A stretch of 64,000 bases of DNA. Origin: Sulfotelmatobacter sp049792875. Its GTDB lineage: Bacteria > Acidobacteriota > Terriglobia > Terriglobales > Acidobacteriaceae. The position numbers and the translations under genes were made by a program. This document shows positions 52,490 through 61,802 of this stretch, piece after piece. Positions within the stretch are counted from its first letter, which is position 1, and every line of letters starts with the position of its first letter. The notes below the pieces were generated by a model. That model saw only the letters and a list, made by a program, of their open reading frames with translations. It was not told the origin of the DNA and did no database searches. Where the stretch lies: NCBI GenBank assembly GCA_049792875.1, contig JBARBI010000267.1, positions 14,531 to 78,530 of the forward strand. The letters run 5' to 3'.

Positions 52490-53611
52490 TTAGCCTGCTT
52501 GCGCGGGCAGCGCTTCCACCTCTTTGGAGGACGTGGATTTGAAATACCGCTTCAGCCACAACAGGTAACCGAAGAACAACACCATCGAAATCAGACTCCA
52601 CCACAGCAGGACGTGACTACGGAACATTGGGTTCGAGTTGAGCATCTTCAACTGCGCATCGGACATTCCCATCTTTGCGTAAGCCTGCATCATATCTGCC
52701 TTCGCATAGGTGAGCGCCACCGAGCACAGGCGGACGGGCAGGGTGAGGCAGGCAATCCACCAACCGGAAGGTTGCAGGCGGAACAGGGCGATGGCGAGAT
52801 AAACGTCGACAGCTGCCATCAGCAAAAAGCAGATCGAGCCTGGCATGCCGGTGAGATATTGCCCGAAGAAGGGGAACATCGGAGTCGTGGTTCCGATCAG
52901 CAACAGATACAGTGCCCCGGTGAAAAGGACGACACTGGCGCCCAGCACTGGCAGGGGCGTTCGATCAGTCCAACGCTCTACGGGATCGCGACGACGGACG
53001 GTCTCGGCGACATCCCTGCGGCTGTAGAAGATGACAAAAGCGATCGGGACCAACACCAGAAAGAACGCGGCAAAGATAATGATGAGCGTGAGGATGACGG
53101 CCATCATCCCGGTGGACACATCCTGTGAGGGTGCGTTGGCGGCATTGTGCTGCGCCAGCGTCAGAGCGCCCCGCATCGTGACGGGCAGCACCGCGGTCAG
53201 CAGCACGGTGATGAGTACGCCCATGATCAGCCAGTAGACGGAAGTGACCAGAGTGAGGGCGCGAGCCCAACGCTTCATTTGCACGGATCCGATGCCCAAG
53301 GCAAGCAACCCAGCAGCAATGAAGGCGTAGCTGGCGACTCCGGAGAGGAACTGGGCGGGACGCATGGCGCCGCCGGGTGCGAGTCGCGACATGAACGCGC
53401 CCAGCGCTACGAGAGGCACCATCAGCGCGGCCAGCAATCCGAGGATGATCTGGAATACGCCGAAGACCATTAAGCCGGTGCCGCGGTCTGGGAGTGGGGG
53501 CGCTTCCGGTACCAGCGGAGTGGCGGCGACGATAGCTGGAGCCTCGGGCGGTGTTGGTTCGGACGCAGGTTCACGCGTTGGTCCGGGCTCTGGTGGCGGT
53601 TCGACTTCCAC
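52490..53611 (-). CDS. Multi-pass membrane protein of unknown function
   Basis: 373 aa. A Pro/Glu-rich cytoplasmic N-terminus (about 1-45), then about eight helices. The middle loop has a basic YSRRDVAETVRRRDPVERWTDR region and the end is a helix with YFKSTSSKEVEAL. No family recognised. It is preceded by the pterin dehydratase on the same strand, but with 54 bp between them and no sign of shared function. Confidence 0.65.
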   Translation of the reverse strand: MEVEPPPEPGPTREPASEPTPPEAPAIVAATPLVPEAPPLPDRGTGLMVFGVFQIILGLLAALMVPLVALGAFMSRLAPGGAMRPAQFLSGVASYAFIAAGLLALGIGSVQMKRWARALTLVTSVYWLIMGVLITVLLTAVLPVTMRGALTLAQHNAANAPSQDVSTGMMAVILTLIIIFAAFFLVLVPIAFVIFYSRRDVAETVRRRDPVERWTDRTPLPVLGASVVLFTGALYLLLIGTTTPMFPFFGQYLTGMPGSICFLLMAAVDVYLAIALFRLQPSGWWIACLTLPVRLCSVALTYAKADMMQAYAKMGMSDAQLKMLNSNPMFRSHVLLWWSLISMVLFFGYLLWLKRYFKSTSSKEVEALPAQAG

Positions 53612-54236
53612 GGAGACCTCCCTGAGAGGAATTCGCTATCTTAGCAGCCCGGCGAAGGTGGCGCAGCGGCATCACGGCCCCGCGTTCAATGTGGTGGTAG
53701 GTTCAAACAGGGCTGATCGTAAATAGGTGGAAGCGCTGATTCCTTTCCCCCAGTTCTCCTAAAATGAAGACCCCGAACGCAGTGGCAACTACAATCACGT
53801 AACGCGGCATTACTCTTGCTGTGAAGAGGTTTTGACAGGCTATGTACTTGTGAGTGGAAGGCTTACCATTCTCAGACAGTGTTCGGCGGAAATCGGAGAA
53901 GGAGGAGCACTCCGCTTGAAAGACATGTACTAGAGTTCAAGTGCCTTGGGCGGTGAGGCGAACCGTAAAATTCCATCTTTACTCGTTGCAGTGGTCGATT
54001 CGGACAGGGAGAGGCAGGAATCAGGCGATTTTGCGGAGGCGGATTCGTGACAGGGCGCATTTTTCCCGCGGCGTTTTCTGTGTAGAATGGTTTTCTATTC
54101 CCTCCCGGTTCTGGGATTTACCCTGGCAACTTGGTGCGCTGGAAGTCGCTGTGGACGCGGGCGTTTGAACCGTCAGCGGGGCGGGCCCGAAAGTCAGTTT
54201 TGCGTGGTGCAACGCTTGCCCGGAAAGGATTTGGAC
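53612..54236. other. Long upstream region of galE
   Basis: 625 bp without a convincing gene, between divergent genes. A lone TTGACA occurs at 53831-53836 without a matching -10. TAGAAT at 54083-54088 is the best -10-like box for galE and would give a leader of about 145 nt. No repeats of the families listed here were seen. Confidence 0.45.
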
Positions 54237-55208
54237 GTGGTCGTTCTAGTCATCGGCGGTGCTGGATACATCGGCAGCCATGCAGCCCGAGCGCTGAAAC
54301 GCGCGGGCCATGAAGTGATCGTATTCGACAACCTCAGCACCGGGCATGAATTCCTGGCCGCGGGGTTTGAGTTGATCAAGGGAGACATGTTGGACGCCGG
54401 CGCGCTGGCGCGAGTGCTGCCGCGGGCCGATGCCATCATGCACTTTGCGGCGCACGCCTATGTCGGGGAGTCGGTGAGCAATCCGAAGAAGTACTTCCAC
54501 AATAATGTCGTGGGCGGGCTCTCTCTGCTGAACGCGGCGCTGGATGCGGGGGTGAAGAAGATCATTTTTTCTTCGACTTGTGCGGTGTATGGAGAGGCAG
54601 CGAAAGTTCCGATCGAGGAGGATACTCCGCGCCAACCGGTGAATCCCTACGGTGTGTCGAAGCTGTTCTTTGAGCAGGCGCTGGAAGCGTATGACCGGGC
54701 CTACGGTTTCCGTTTTGCCAGCCTGCGTTATTTCAACGCAGCGGGCGCCGACGACAGTGGCGAGATCGGCGAATTGCACGAACCGGAGACGCATCTGATT
54801 CCGCTGGCGCTGCGCGCAGCGGCGGGGCTTGGACCCGAGTTGCAGGTGTTTGGCACGGATTATCCGACGCCCGATGGAACGTGCGTTCGCGACTACATTC
54901 ACGTGAACGATCTGGCCGGCGCGCATTTGAAAGCACTGGATCAACTGGCGGCAGGGAAGGCAAGTTTCGCCGTCAATCTGGGGACGGGGACCGGAGCTTC
55001 GGTGCAGGAAGTGATCTCCGCGGTGGAAGAAGTGACTGGGAGGCGGATGCCGCGAAAGATGGTGCCGCGCCGGCCGGGCGACCCTCCGGAACTGGTGGCG
55101 AATCCGGCAAAAGCACAGGCATTGCTGCAGTGGAAAGCGACGCGTGGGCTGCGCGACGTGGTGACGACCGCATGGCATTGGATGGAGGGTAAGCCGAAAT
55201 GCGTTTAA
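54237..55208 (+). CDS. galE: UDP-glucose 4-epimerase
   Basis: 323 aa from GTG at 54237, which has AAGGA 7 nt upstream; the earlier ATG at 54087 would add 50 residues with no homology. NAD site VIGGAGYIGSHAARAL; catalytic region SSTCAVYG and NPYGVSKLFFE (Ser/Thr, Tyr-x-x-x-Lys); then LRYFNAAGAD and GDPPELVANPAKAQ at the end. It interconverts UDP-glucose and UDP-galactose for cell-surface sugars. Confidence 0.94.
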   Translation: MVVLVIGGAGYIGSHAARALKRAGHEVIVFDNLSTGHEFLAAGFELIKGDMLDAGALARVLPRADAIMHFAAHAYVGESVSNPKKYFHNNVVGGLSLLNAALDAGVKKIIFSSTCAVYGEAAKVPIEEDTPRQPVNPYGVSKLFFEQALEAYDRAYGFRFASLRYFNAAGADDSGEIGELHEPETHLIPLALRAAAGLGPELQVFGTDYPTPDGTCVRDYIHVNDLAGAHLKALDQLAAGKASFAVNLGTGTGASVQEVISAVEEVTGRRMPRKMVPRRPGDPPELVANPAKAQALLQWKATRGLRDVVTTAWHWMEGKPKCV

Positions 55209-55285
55209 CCACAGAGGACGCAGAGAGATGCAGAGGAACTCTCCGGGTTTGTAGCTTCCTCTGTGAAGTCTGTGTCCTCGCTGGT
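55207..55285. repeat. CACAGAGGACGCAGAG-type inverted repeat
   Basis: The left arm 55207-55227 pairs with the right arm 55258-55285 (CCTCTGTGAAGTCTGTGTCC and on). It lies between galE and proC. A lone related arm (CTCACTACAGAGGACGCTAA) is at 58296-58315. Confidence 0.75.
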
Positions 55286-55319
55286 AAAGATTTGTGTCTT
55301 TGAAGTTCTGAGGAAAATT

Positions 55320-56144
55320 ATGGGAAATGAACTCGCAGGGAAGAAGGTTGCATTCTTAGGAGCGGGCAAGATGGGTGGCATTATTCTGCAGGCGCTGCTG
55401 AAGAACGGTCTGCTCTCTACGAAGTCAACGTGGGCCACCGTGGCGCACGAGGAGCGTGCCAAGGCGCTGGCGGCGAAACTGAAAGTGAAAGTCGGGACCA
55501 ACAACCTCGAAGCGGTCAAAGGCGCCGACATTATTGTGATTGGAGTGAAGCCCCAGGTGGTGGAGGACGTGGTGCGCGAGATCAGCGGCCACATCACGCC
55601 GAAGCAGATGATTGTGTCGGTGGCGGCGTCGGTGCCGACTTCCATGATCGAAAAGAACTTGCCGCCGAATGTTCCGGTCATTCGTGCCATGCCTAACACT
55701 CCGTGCCTGTTAGGAGCGGGTATGACCGCGATCTGCAAGGGTAAGCACGCCAGCGCGGAGGACGTCGCGATGACTTGCCACATGTTTGATGTGGTGGGGA
55801 GAACCGTCGTGCTGGACGAGAAACACATGGATGCGGTGACGGCGCTTTCGGCGAGCGGCCCAGCGTATATCTATATCATCCTCGAATCGCTGGCGGAGGC
55901 GGGAGTAAAAGTGGGACTGCCGAGGGACATTGCGACGCTACTGGCGGCGCAGACCACGATGGGTGCGGCCCGCGTGGTGCTCGAGACGGGCGATCATCCT
56001 GCGTTGCTCAAGGATGCGGTGACTACGCCTGCGGGGTGCACGATTGACGCCATCATGGAACTTGAGGAAGGAAAGCTACGCGTCACGCTGATCAAAGCGG
56101 TCGTGAAGGCGGCGCAGCGGGCCAAGGAACTCGCGTACGGATAG
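55320..56144 (+). CDS. proC: Pyrroline-5-carboxylate reductase
   Basis: 274 aa, start ATG with GAGGA 6 nt upstream. NAD(P) fold KKVAFLGAGKMGGIILQALL, IVIGVKPQVVEDV and RAMPNTPCLLGAGMTA; signature region near the end: LLKDAVTTPAGCTIDAIMELEEGKLR. It catalyses the last step of proline synthesis. It is separated from galE by a repeat and not functionally linked to it. Confidence 0.94.
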   Translation: MGNELAGKKVAFLGAGKMGGIILQALLKNGLLSTKSTWATVAHEERAKALAAKLKVKVGTNNLEAVKGADIIVIGVKPQVVEDVVREISGHITPKQMIVSVAASVPTSMIEKNLPPNVPVIRAMPNTPCLLGAGMTAICKGKHASAEDVAMTCHMFDVVGRTVVLDEKHMDAVTALSASGPAYIYIILESLAEAGVKVGLPRDIATLLAAQTTMGAARVVLETGDHPALLKDAVTTPAGCTIDAIMELEEGKLRVTLIKAVVKAAQRAKELAYG

Positions 56145-56156
56145 GGAACCAGGGCG

Positions 56157-57086
56157 TCAATCTTGGCCGTAAAAGCCGCCCTCCCCTCTCGTGACGACCT
56201 GTCCGCGACTGAAGCAGGTTGAACTTTTTCCGCCGGTCACAGATTTCAGCGCTCCGGACTCGTCGGCGCAGAATGTCTTCAGGCCAGCGTCGGCATCAAC
56301 AGGTACGGCGGTGATGCGATATTTTGACGCGGGATTTCCATCGCAGCCGGTGAGCGTGAAGCGATACCCGTTGGATTCCTCGTCGGCAAAGGCGGGACCA
56401 TACTCGCCTTCAGGGGGCGGAGGGAATAGATTCGACAATGTGCAGGTGTAGCCGCTGTCGGGGTGCCGGGCCGCGTGCGCTGTCTCGGCTCCGGCAATGA
56501 TCCTCAGCCGTGATTGTGCGGTCGACTCGTCGGCTTCGTCTTGCTCCTTGCGCAAGCTCCGGAGATAGTCGGGATCAGTGAGGGGTACGTGGGCGGCGAC
56601 GGTGACCTCCGTAAGGCGCCAGATTTCTTTTTCCTGCTGCAGAGTGAAGATGAGCCGAGGCACGACCGGAAGGGATTCTGGTTGTCCGTCCTTGGAGAGG
56701 TGGATCGAGAGTTCAATTTCGTCGTCCTCTCCCAAAAGGCTGTCGCGCTCGACGACCACTTCGATTTTGTCGTGGTCCTTCTGTTCACTGAGCAAAAGGG
56801 TTGGCCCGGCATCGAAGGTTTCAATGGACTGGCCCTGTGCGACCATTTGGCGGCCGAGGTTGGAAATGCGGAGCACGACGGAGGTGTCGGGAGTTTCGCC
56901 TTTGTGAATCAGAGCCCGGCGCGCGTCTTCGGGAAGATGTTTTGCGAAGTCCTCGGAGTCCTTGCCCATAAACATCTCGATCAACGCCTGGCGAGCGGAC
57001 TGGGGCGGTGGGGGCGTGGAGGTCTGGGCCGGAAGCGAAATGCTGCACGCAGCGGTTACCAGCAAAACCAACCAAATGTGCCGCAT
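56157..57086 (-). CDS. Exported protein with C-terminal pilin-like domain
   Basis: 309 aa. Signal peptide MRHIWLVLLVTAACSISLPAQ; ATG with GGAGGG upstream. The middle (about 30-190) is a beta-rich domain of no known family (VVLRISNLGRQMVAQGQSIETF and on). Residues about 195-305 (SRLRIIAGAETAHAARHPDSGYTCTLSNL, YRFTLTGCDGNPASKYRITAVP, LKTFCADESGALKSV) resemble the globular half of acidobacterial type IV pilin-like proteins with two Cys pairs. The N-terminal helix of a real pilin is missing, so it would be a soluble, fused pilin domain. Confidence 0.7.
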   Translation of the reverse strand: MRHIWLVLLVTAACSISLPAQTSTPPPPQSARQALIEMFMGKDSEDFAKHLPEDARRALIHKGETPDTSVVLRISNLGRQMVAQGQSIETFDAGPTLLLSEQKDHDKIEVVVERDSLLGEDDEIELSIHLSKDGQPESLPVVPRLIFTLQQEKEIWRLTEVTVAAHVPLTDPDYLRSLRKEQDEADESTAQSRLRIIAGAETAHAARHPDSGYTCTLSNLFPPPPEGEYGPAFADEESNGYRFTLTGCDGNPASKYRITAVPVDADAGLKTFCADESGALKSVTGGKSSTCFSRGQVVTRGEGGFYGQD

Positions 57087-57259
57087 GTTTGCCCTCCAGG
57101 GGAGCACACATTTTTGGCGAGCTAAGTACATTTTACAATTCTTAAGACTCCGATGCCTGTTTCGAAGTTCCCGGCGTATGAGGAACGCGCTAGACCTGAA
57201 GTCTTGCGGGCGCCCTTTTTCCCTTGCTAAGTGGGGTCTGTGATTAAATCTTCACATCC

Positions 57260-58246
57260 ATGAAGCTGTTGATCGTTGTGCATCACCGGTTTGCCCTGTG
57301 GAATGTCCCGGCATGGTTTGGGGAGCGCCTGGCGAAGGAGTTTCCGCAGGTGCGGATCACTCAACGCGACACCTACGAGGGCATCGAGGAGAATCTCCGC
57401 CACGCGGAAGTGATCTTCACGATCTCACTCCGGCCGGAGCAATTTGCCGCTGCGCCGAACTTGCGCTGGATCCATGCTCCTACGGCGGCCGTCCATCAAT
57501 TTCTGTGTGCGGAGTTGGTGAAAAGTGACGTGGTGGTTACAAACTCACGGGAGGTGCACGGCCCGGTGGTCGCCGAGCATGTGATGGCTCTGATCTTCGC
57601 TCTCGCGAAGAAGATTCCACAAGCCGCGCTCTTCCAGCAAAAGCACTTCTGGGGCCAGGAGGCGATCTGGAAAGAGGGAGCACATCCACGCGAGGTCGCG
57701 GGCGCAACCTTGGGCCTGATTGGTGTGGGGAGTATCGGACGGCGGGTGGCGCAGATGGCGTCGGCTCTGGGCATGCGCGTGATCGCAGTGCGCGAGCATG
57801 TGGAGAAGGGAAGGCTCGAGGGCGTGGATGCAATCTTTTCCCCGTCGGATCTCGACGCGATGCTCAAGCAGTCCGATTACGTGGTGCTGGCTGCACCGCT
57901 GATTGCGGCGACTCACGGCCTGATCAATGGCGAACGGCTTGCCGTGATGAAGGCCGAATCTTGCCTGATCAATGTTGGGCGAGGAGCGCAGGTGGACGAG
58001 GTGGCGTTGGCGGAGGCCCTGCGCGCGCGGCGCATTGCGGGGGCGGCGCTCGACGTGTTTGAGCACGAGCCGCTGCCGGCCGATTCGCCGCTCTGGGGCG
58101 TCGAGAACCTGCTGATTACGCCGCATACGGCGGGCCTCACGGAGAAGCTCTGGCACCGGCACTATGAGTTGTTCTCGGAGAATCTTCGTCGCTACCTGGC
58201 AGGACAGCCGTTGCAGTTTGTGGTGGACAAGCGGAAGGGGTATTGA
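57260..58246 (+). CDS. D-2-hydroxyacid dehydrogenase
   Basis: 328 aa. NAD-binding GVGSIGRRVAQMASALGMRV (about 155-174), VLAAPLIAATHGLINGERL, INVGRGAQVDEVALAEAL, ALDVFEHEPLPADSPLWGVENLLITPHTAG with the catalytic His near the end, and the Arg/Glu region at INVGRGA and DVFEHEP. The N-terminus (MKLLIVVHHRFALWNVPAWF) is unusual. The substrate is not determined. Confidence 0.9.
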   Translation: MKLLIVVHHRFALWNVPAWFGERLAKEFPQVRITQRDTYEGIEENLRHAEVIFTISLRPEQFAAAPNLRWIHAPTAAVHQFLCAELVKSDVVVTNSREVHGPVVAEHVMALIFALAKKIPQAALFQQKHFWGQEAIWKEGAHPREVAGATLGLIGVGSIGRRVAQMASALGMRVIAVREHVEKGRLEGVDAIFSPSDLDAMLKQSDYVVLAAPLIAATHGLINGERLAVMKAESCLINVGRGAQVDEVALAEALRARRIAGAALDVFEHEPLPADSPLWGVENLLITPHTAGLTEKLWHRHYELFSENLRRYLAGQPLQFVVDKRKGY

Positions 58247-58393
58247 GCGTCGGGCTTCGTGCTACAGTTTTGCTGGGCGCCAGAAAAGCAGCTCACTACA
58301 GAGGACGCTAAGGAACGAGCGTTTGCAAAGCAGGCCTTGAGGATCAGGTTGCGACCTGCGCCATCCGCGGCAGGTCACTAGAAAAAGAATTTC

Positions 58394-59746
58394 ATGGAAC
58401 AGCGGCTCATTCTTTTCAATTTGCTGTTCAAGCTGGGCGTAGCTGCGGCCGTGTCCAGTAGTTTGGTGCGCTCCAAGGAATTTAAGTTGTTGTTGTTCCG
58501 CGAAGAGCGCACCTTCCGGCAGAAGGTGTATCTGGTGCTTTGGTTCGGCCTGCCGATCATGGTTGGCGTCTGGGCCCGAATCTTCCAAAAGAGTTTTGCG
58601 GCGGGCGACCTGAGTTTTGAAACCGCGCTGTTGCTGGGAGTGATCGGGGGGCGCTGGGCGGGATCGCTGGGCGGCGTTCTGATGGGGATCCCCGCGTTGT
58701 TGCATGGGGAGTGGGCCGCAATGCCGTTCGATGTGCTTTCTGGTTTTCTCGCCGGTCAACTGCGCACCTGGGCTGTCGATAAGGATGACATCTGGTCGTT
58801 CTCACCGTTCATTGATGAAGGTATTTTTCGGGTGATTCGACGCAATCTGCCACTTCCGCGACTGTTCGACTGGCAGATCATGTTCTTCTGTACCGTGATT
58901 GGCTTGCGTTTCGTACAAACACAATTGGTGCAATATTTCCCTCATTCCGTATTCAGCATCGAGAGTCCCGACAACTACTGGGTATATAGCGCGATCTACG
59001 CCGCGTCGGTGACGGCGATCGGAATCGAGCTGAAGATCTTTAACAGCGTGCGCATCCAGATCAAACTGGAGGAGCAGGAGCGGCTTCTGCTGCACGCGCG
59101 CATGGAGGCGCTACAGAACCAGATCAATCCGCACTTCCTGTTCAATACGTTGAATTCGATCTCGTCGCTGGTGCGGTTTGACCCGGACATGGCGCGGGAC
59201 GTGATCTTCAAGCTGGCGACAATTTTGCGGCGTCTGCTCAACAGCAGCGAAGCGTTTGCGCCGTTGCGGGAGGAATTCGAGTTCATCGACAACTACCTCG
59301 ACATCGAGGTAGTGCGGTTTGGGCGCGACAAGCTGCGAGTGGTCAAGGAACTGGACCCGGCCTCGCTCGACGTGGTCGTTCCCAGCATGTTGCTGCAGCC
59401 GCTGGTCGAGAACTCGATCAAGCACGGGTTGGGGCCTAAGGTGGAGGGTGGCAGCATCCACCTGCGCAGCCGGGTCGTCGATTCCCGTCTCATCATTGAA
59501 GTCGAGGACGATGGTGTAGGCATGGGTGCGGCCCAGCTGGAAGAAAGCAGCAGTTGGACGGGAATGGGGATCGGGATGGCGAACATCTCAGAGCGTCTTC
59601 AGGTGCTCTACGGAGACACGGCGCGCATGACCATCGACAGTCACGAAGGGAAGGGGACGCTGATTCGGATCCGGTTGCCGCTGATCGAAGCTGCGAGTTC
59701 GGTACCGGAGGGCTTCTACGCCGAGCGTTCGAGCACGCGCCGGTAA
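58394..59746 (+). CDS. LytS-type membrane sensor histidine kinase
   Basis: 450 aa. Six or so N-terminal helices forming a 5TM-like receptor (about 5-205), a short coiled coil (IQIKLEEQERLLLHARMEAL), the phospho-His site NQINPHFLFNTLNSISSL near residue 245, and an ATPase domain with PLVENSIKHGL (N box), VEDDGVGM and GMGIGMANISERLQVLYG. No response regulator gene adjoins, so it is an orphan; LytT-type partners must be elsewhere. Its 3' end overlaps the convergent bshA by 31 nt. Confidence 0.9.
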   Translation: MEQRLILFNLLFKLGVAAAVSSSLVRSKEFKLLLFREERTFRQKVYLVLWFGLPIMVGVWARIFQKSFAAGDLSFETALLLGVIGGRWAGSLGGVLMGIPALLHGEWAAMPFDVLSGFLAGQLRTWAVDKDDIWSFSPFIDEGIFRVIRRNLPLPRLFDWQIMFFCTVIGLRFVQTQLVQYFPHSVFSIESPDNYWVYSAIYAASVTAIGIELKIFNSVRIQIKLEEQERLLLHARMEALQNQINPHFLFNTLNSISSLVRFDPDMARDVIFKLATILRRLLNSSEAFAPLREEFEFIDNYLDIEVVRFGRDKLRVVKELDPASLDVVVPSMLLQPLVENSIKHGLGPKVEGGSIHLRSRVVDSRLIIEVEDDGVGMGAAQLEESSSWTGMGIGMANISERLQVLYGDTARMTIDSHEGKGTLIRIRLPLIEAASSVPEGFYAERSSTRR

Positions 59747-60861
59747 AAATCTTCGTACTGCTTCACAATCTTGGTGGAACAGAAACGCGCCATTGCGACC
59801 GCGCGGGCGTGCTTCCCCATTTCGCGCAACCGGTCCTCGTTGCTGAGTAATTCGATGGCATAACGAGCCATCGTTTCCACGTCGCCCACGTCGGCGAGAT
59901 AGCCGCTCTTGCCGTGATCGATGACCTCCGGTACTCCGCCGGCACGCGTGGAGATGGGAACCACTTCGCATGCCATGGCCTCGAGCGCGGCAAGCCCAAA
60001 CGATTCCAGTTCGCTCGGAATCAGCATGATGTCGGCAATGGAAAGCTTCTCCTGGATCTGATCCTGCTTGCCGAGAAACAGGACGTCGTCATGAATGCCC
60101 TTTTGTACCGCTAGCCATTCGGCAACGGAACGGTCCGGGCCATCTCCGATCAATAGAAGCCTTGACGGCATCTTCTTATGCACTCGATCGAAAATCTCGA
60201 TGACGTCGGTCAGGCGTTTGACCGGACGGAAGTTCGAAAGATGGACCAGCACGCGCTCGCCGTTGGGCGCGTACTCTGCCCGCACTTGCGCGAACGTCTC
60301 TAGGTTGCGGCGATAGACGTCGCAATTCACCGAGTTGTAGATGACCTCAATGCTGTTCTTCACGTCGAAGACGCGCTGGGTGCGGTCTTTCAGGTAATTC
60401 GAAATCGCGGTGACACCGTCACTTTGCTGGATCGAGTAGCGGGTGATCGGCAGGTAGGAACGGTCGAGTCCAACCAGAGTAATGTCGGTGCCGTGCAGCG
60501 TCGTCACAAAGGGTAGCCGGCGTCCCCGTGGCCCGTCGGCAAGCATTTGCCGCGCCAGCAAGGCGCTCACGGAATGCGGGATGGCATAGTGCACGTGCAA
60601 GAGGTCGAGGTCATAAAGCTGTGCGACCTCCGCCATGCGGGTTGCCAGAGCCAGATCGTACGGGGGATAGTCGAACAGCGGATAACGTGAGACCTCCACT
60701 TCATGGTAGTGGATGTTCGGTTCCTCGCCGCGCAGGCGGATGGGCTGCGCGTAGGAAATGAAATGGATTTCGTGCCCGCGCTGAGCCAGCTCCAGGCCCA
60801 GCTCGGTGGCGACGACTCCGCTACCGCCGTACGTCGGATAACAAGTGATTCCGATCTTCAT
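59716..60861 (-). CDS. bshA: N-acetyl-alpha-D-glucosaminyl L-malate synthase
   Basis: 381 aa. GT4 glycosyltransferase with the BshA-specific start MKIGITCYPTYGGSGVVATELG, then IHFISYAQPIRL, LDLLHVHYAIPHSVSALLARQM, TTLHGTDITLVG, and the C-terminal LIPSELESFGLAALEAMACEVVPISTRAGGVPEVI. It makes the first intermediate of bacillithiol from UDP-GlcNAc and L-malate. The deacetylase (BshB) and BshC genes are not in this window unless the YdjC-type gene at 61803 serves, which is unlikely. With ypdA it supports bacillithiol as the main thiol. Confidence 0.93.
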   Translation of the reverse strand: MKIGITCYPTYGGSGVVATELGLELAQRGHEIHFISYAQPIRLRGEEPNIHYHEVEVSRYPLFDYPPYDLALATRMAEVAQLYDLDLLHVHYAIPHSVSALLARQMLADGPRGRRLPFVTTLHGTDITLVGLDRSYLPITRYSIQQSDGVTAISNYLKDRTQRVFDVKNSIEVIYNSVNCDVYRRNLETFAQVRAEYAPNGERVLVHLSNFRPVKRLTDVIEIFDRVHKKMPSRLLLIGDGPDRSVAEWLAVQKGIHDDVLFLGKQDQIQEKLSIADIMLIPSELESFGLAALEAMACEVVPISTRAGGVPEVIDHGKSGYLADVGDVETMARYAIELLSNEDRLREMGKHARAVAMARFCSTKIVKQYEDFYRRVLERSA

Positions 60862-60967
60862 GTGCGAGGGGCCGCCTTCTGGGTGCTCCTGACATTCGAT
60901 GGCTGGAATGCGCAGTGGTTGCAGATTTTACACGAGTGGATTGCAAGGCGGCACACGCGGACCGGTG

Positions 60968-61645
60968 TTATTGGCCGTCTTTGGGGCCGAATGACACGGG
61001 ATCGAGCTTGTCGAGATGAGCCTGGAACCGTTTCTTGGATTCTTCGGTCATGCCGGTGAATTCGATGCCCATGCCCACACCGGGGTCGCGGGTGCGAACC
61101 ACAGCGGTGGGAGTGAGGCGCTCCTGTTCGATCCACAAGTCCACTCGTAGCGCAGTACCGACGGCCAGAGGCATGACGGTCTCAACATAACAGCCATTCC
61201 CGCTGACGTCCGTGGCATTGACGCGCAAAGGAGTGTTGACGCGTTCGTCGCGCAGTTCGATGGGATAAGAAATCTTGTGGCGGGCGAATTTTCTCCGATT
61301 GTCCTGACGCTGTTGCGTGCGTTCTTCTGCTTTCATGTCCGAGGGGAGAGCCGCTGCCCAGGGGCAATCCTGGTCGACCACGAGCTGCACTCCAACCTGG
61401 GTTTTCTTCAGCGCGCCCGCATCGACCACCCAGACCACCTTGCAGCGTGCTTTCCTGGCCTCGTACTGCACGCCAATGACATCGCCCACCTTCAACTCGG
61501 GCTCGATGCCGTAGATGCAAGCGCCGGTGGCGCTGACATTCTGCGCCATGGCATTCTGGAAGAATGGCTGATTATTGGCGCCCATGCCCCACACCCGGAC
61601 CTTTAAGTCCAGAGTCGCGCGCGGAGCTGACCCTTGGGCCGACAT
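60968..61645 (-). CDS. Double PilZ-domain protein
   Basis: 225 aa. The first PilZ-like domain (about 5-105) has NVSATGACIYG but only a degenerate RxxxR region (APRATLDLKV). The second (about 118-215) has a full set: RRKFARHKISYPIELR and DVSGNGCYVETVMPLAVGTALRVDLW. The second is thus likely to bind c-di-GMP while the first may be structural. The ATG at 61645 has GGAGGG about 11 nt upstream; an ATG at 61690 is the alternative. Confidence 0.84.
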   Translation of the reverse strand: MSAQGSAPRATLDLKVRVWGMGANNQPFFQNAMAQNVSATGACIYGIEPELKVGDVIGVQYEARKARCKVVWVVDAGALKKTQVGVQLVVDQDCPWAAALPSDMKAEERTQQRQDNRRKFARHKISYPIELRDERVNTPLRVNATDVSGNGCYVETVMPLAVGTALRVDLWIEQERLTPTAVVRTRDPGVGMGIEFTGMTEESKKRFQAHLDKLDPVSFGPKDGQ

Positions 61646-61802
61646 GAGTGAAAAGCCCTCCTGCCAAAAGAAACTGAAGATGACCTTCAAAATATCATAC
61701 TACTTGAAGTTAAATCAGCAGGTTACGAGAGTACCTGAATTCCTTAGGTCGGGGCAGGAGCCCCCGGAGAACTTTCGGGATAGAACACGAATCCGGACTG
61801 AT

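Noticed and set aside
53831..53836. Isolated TTGACA upstream of galE
   Set aside because: No -10 box at 16-18 bp; a chance match is likely.
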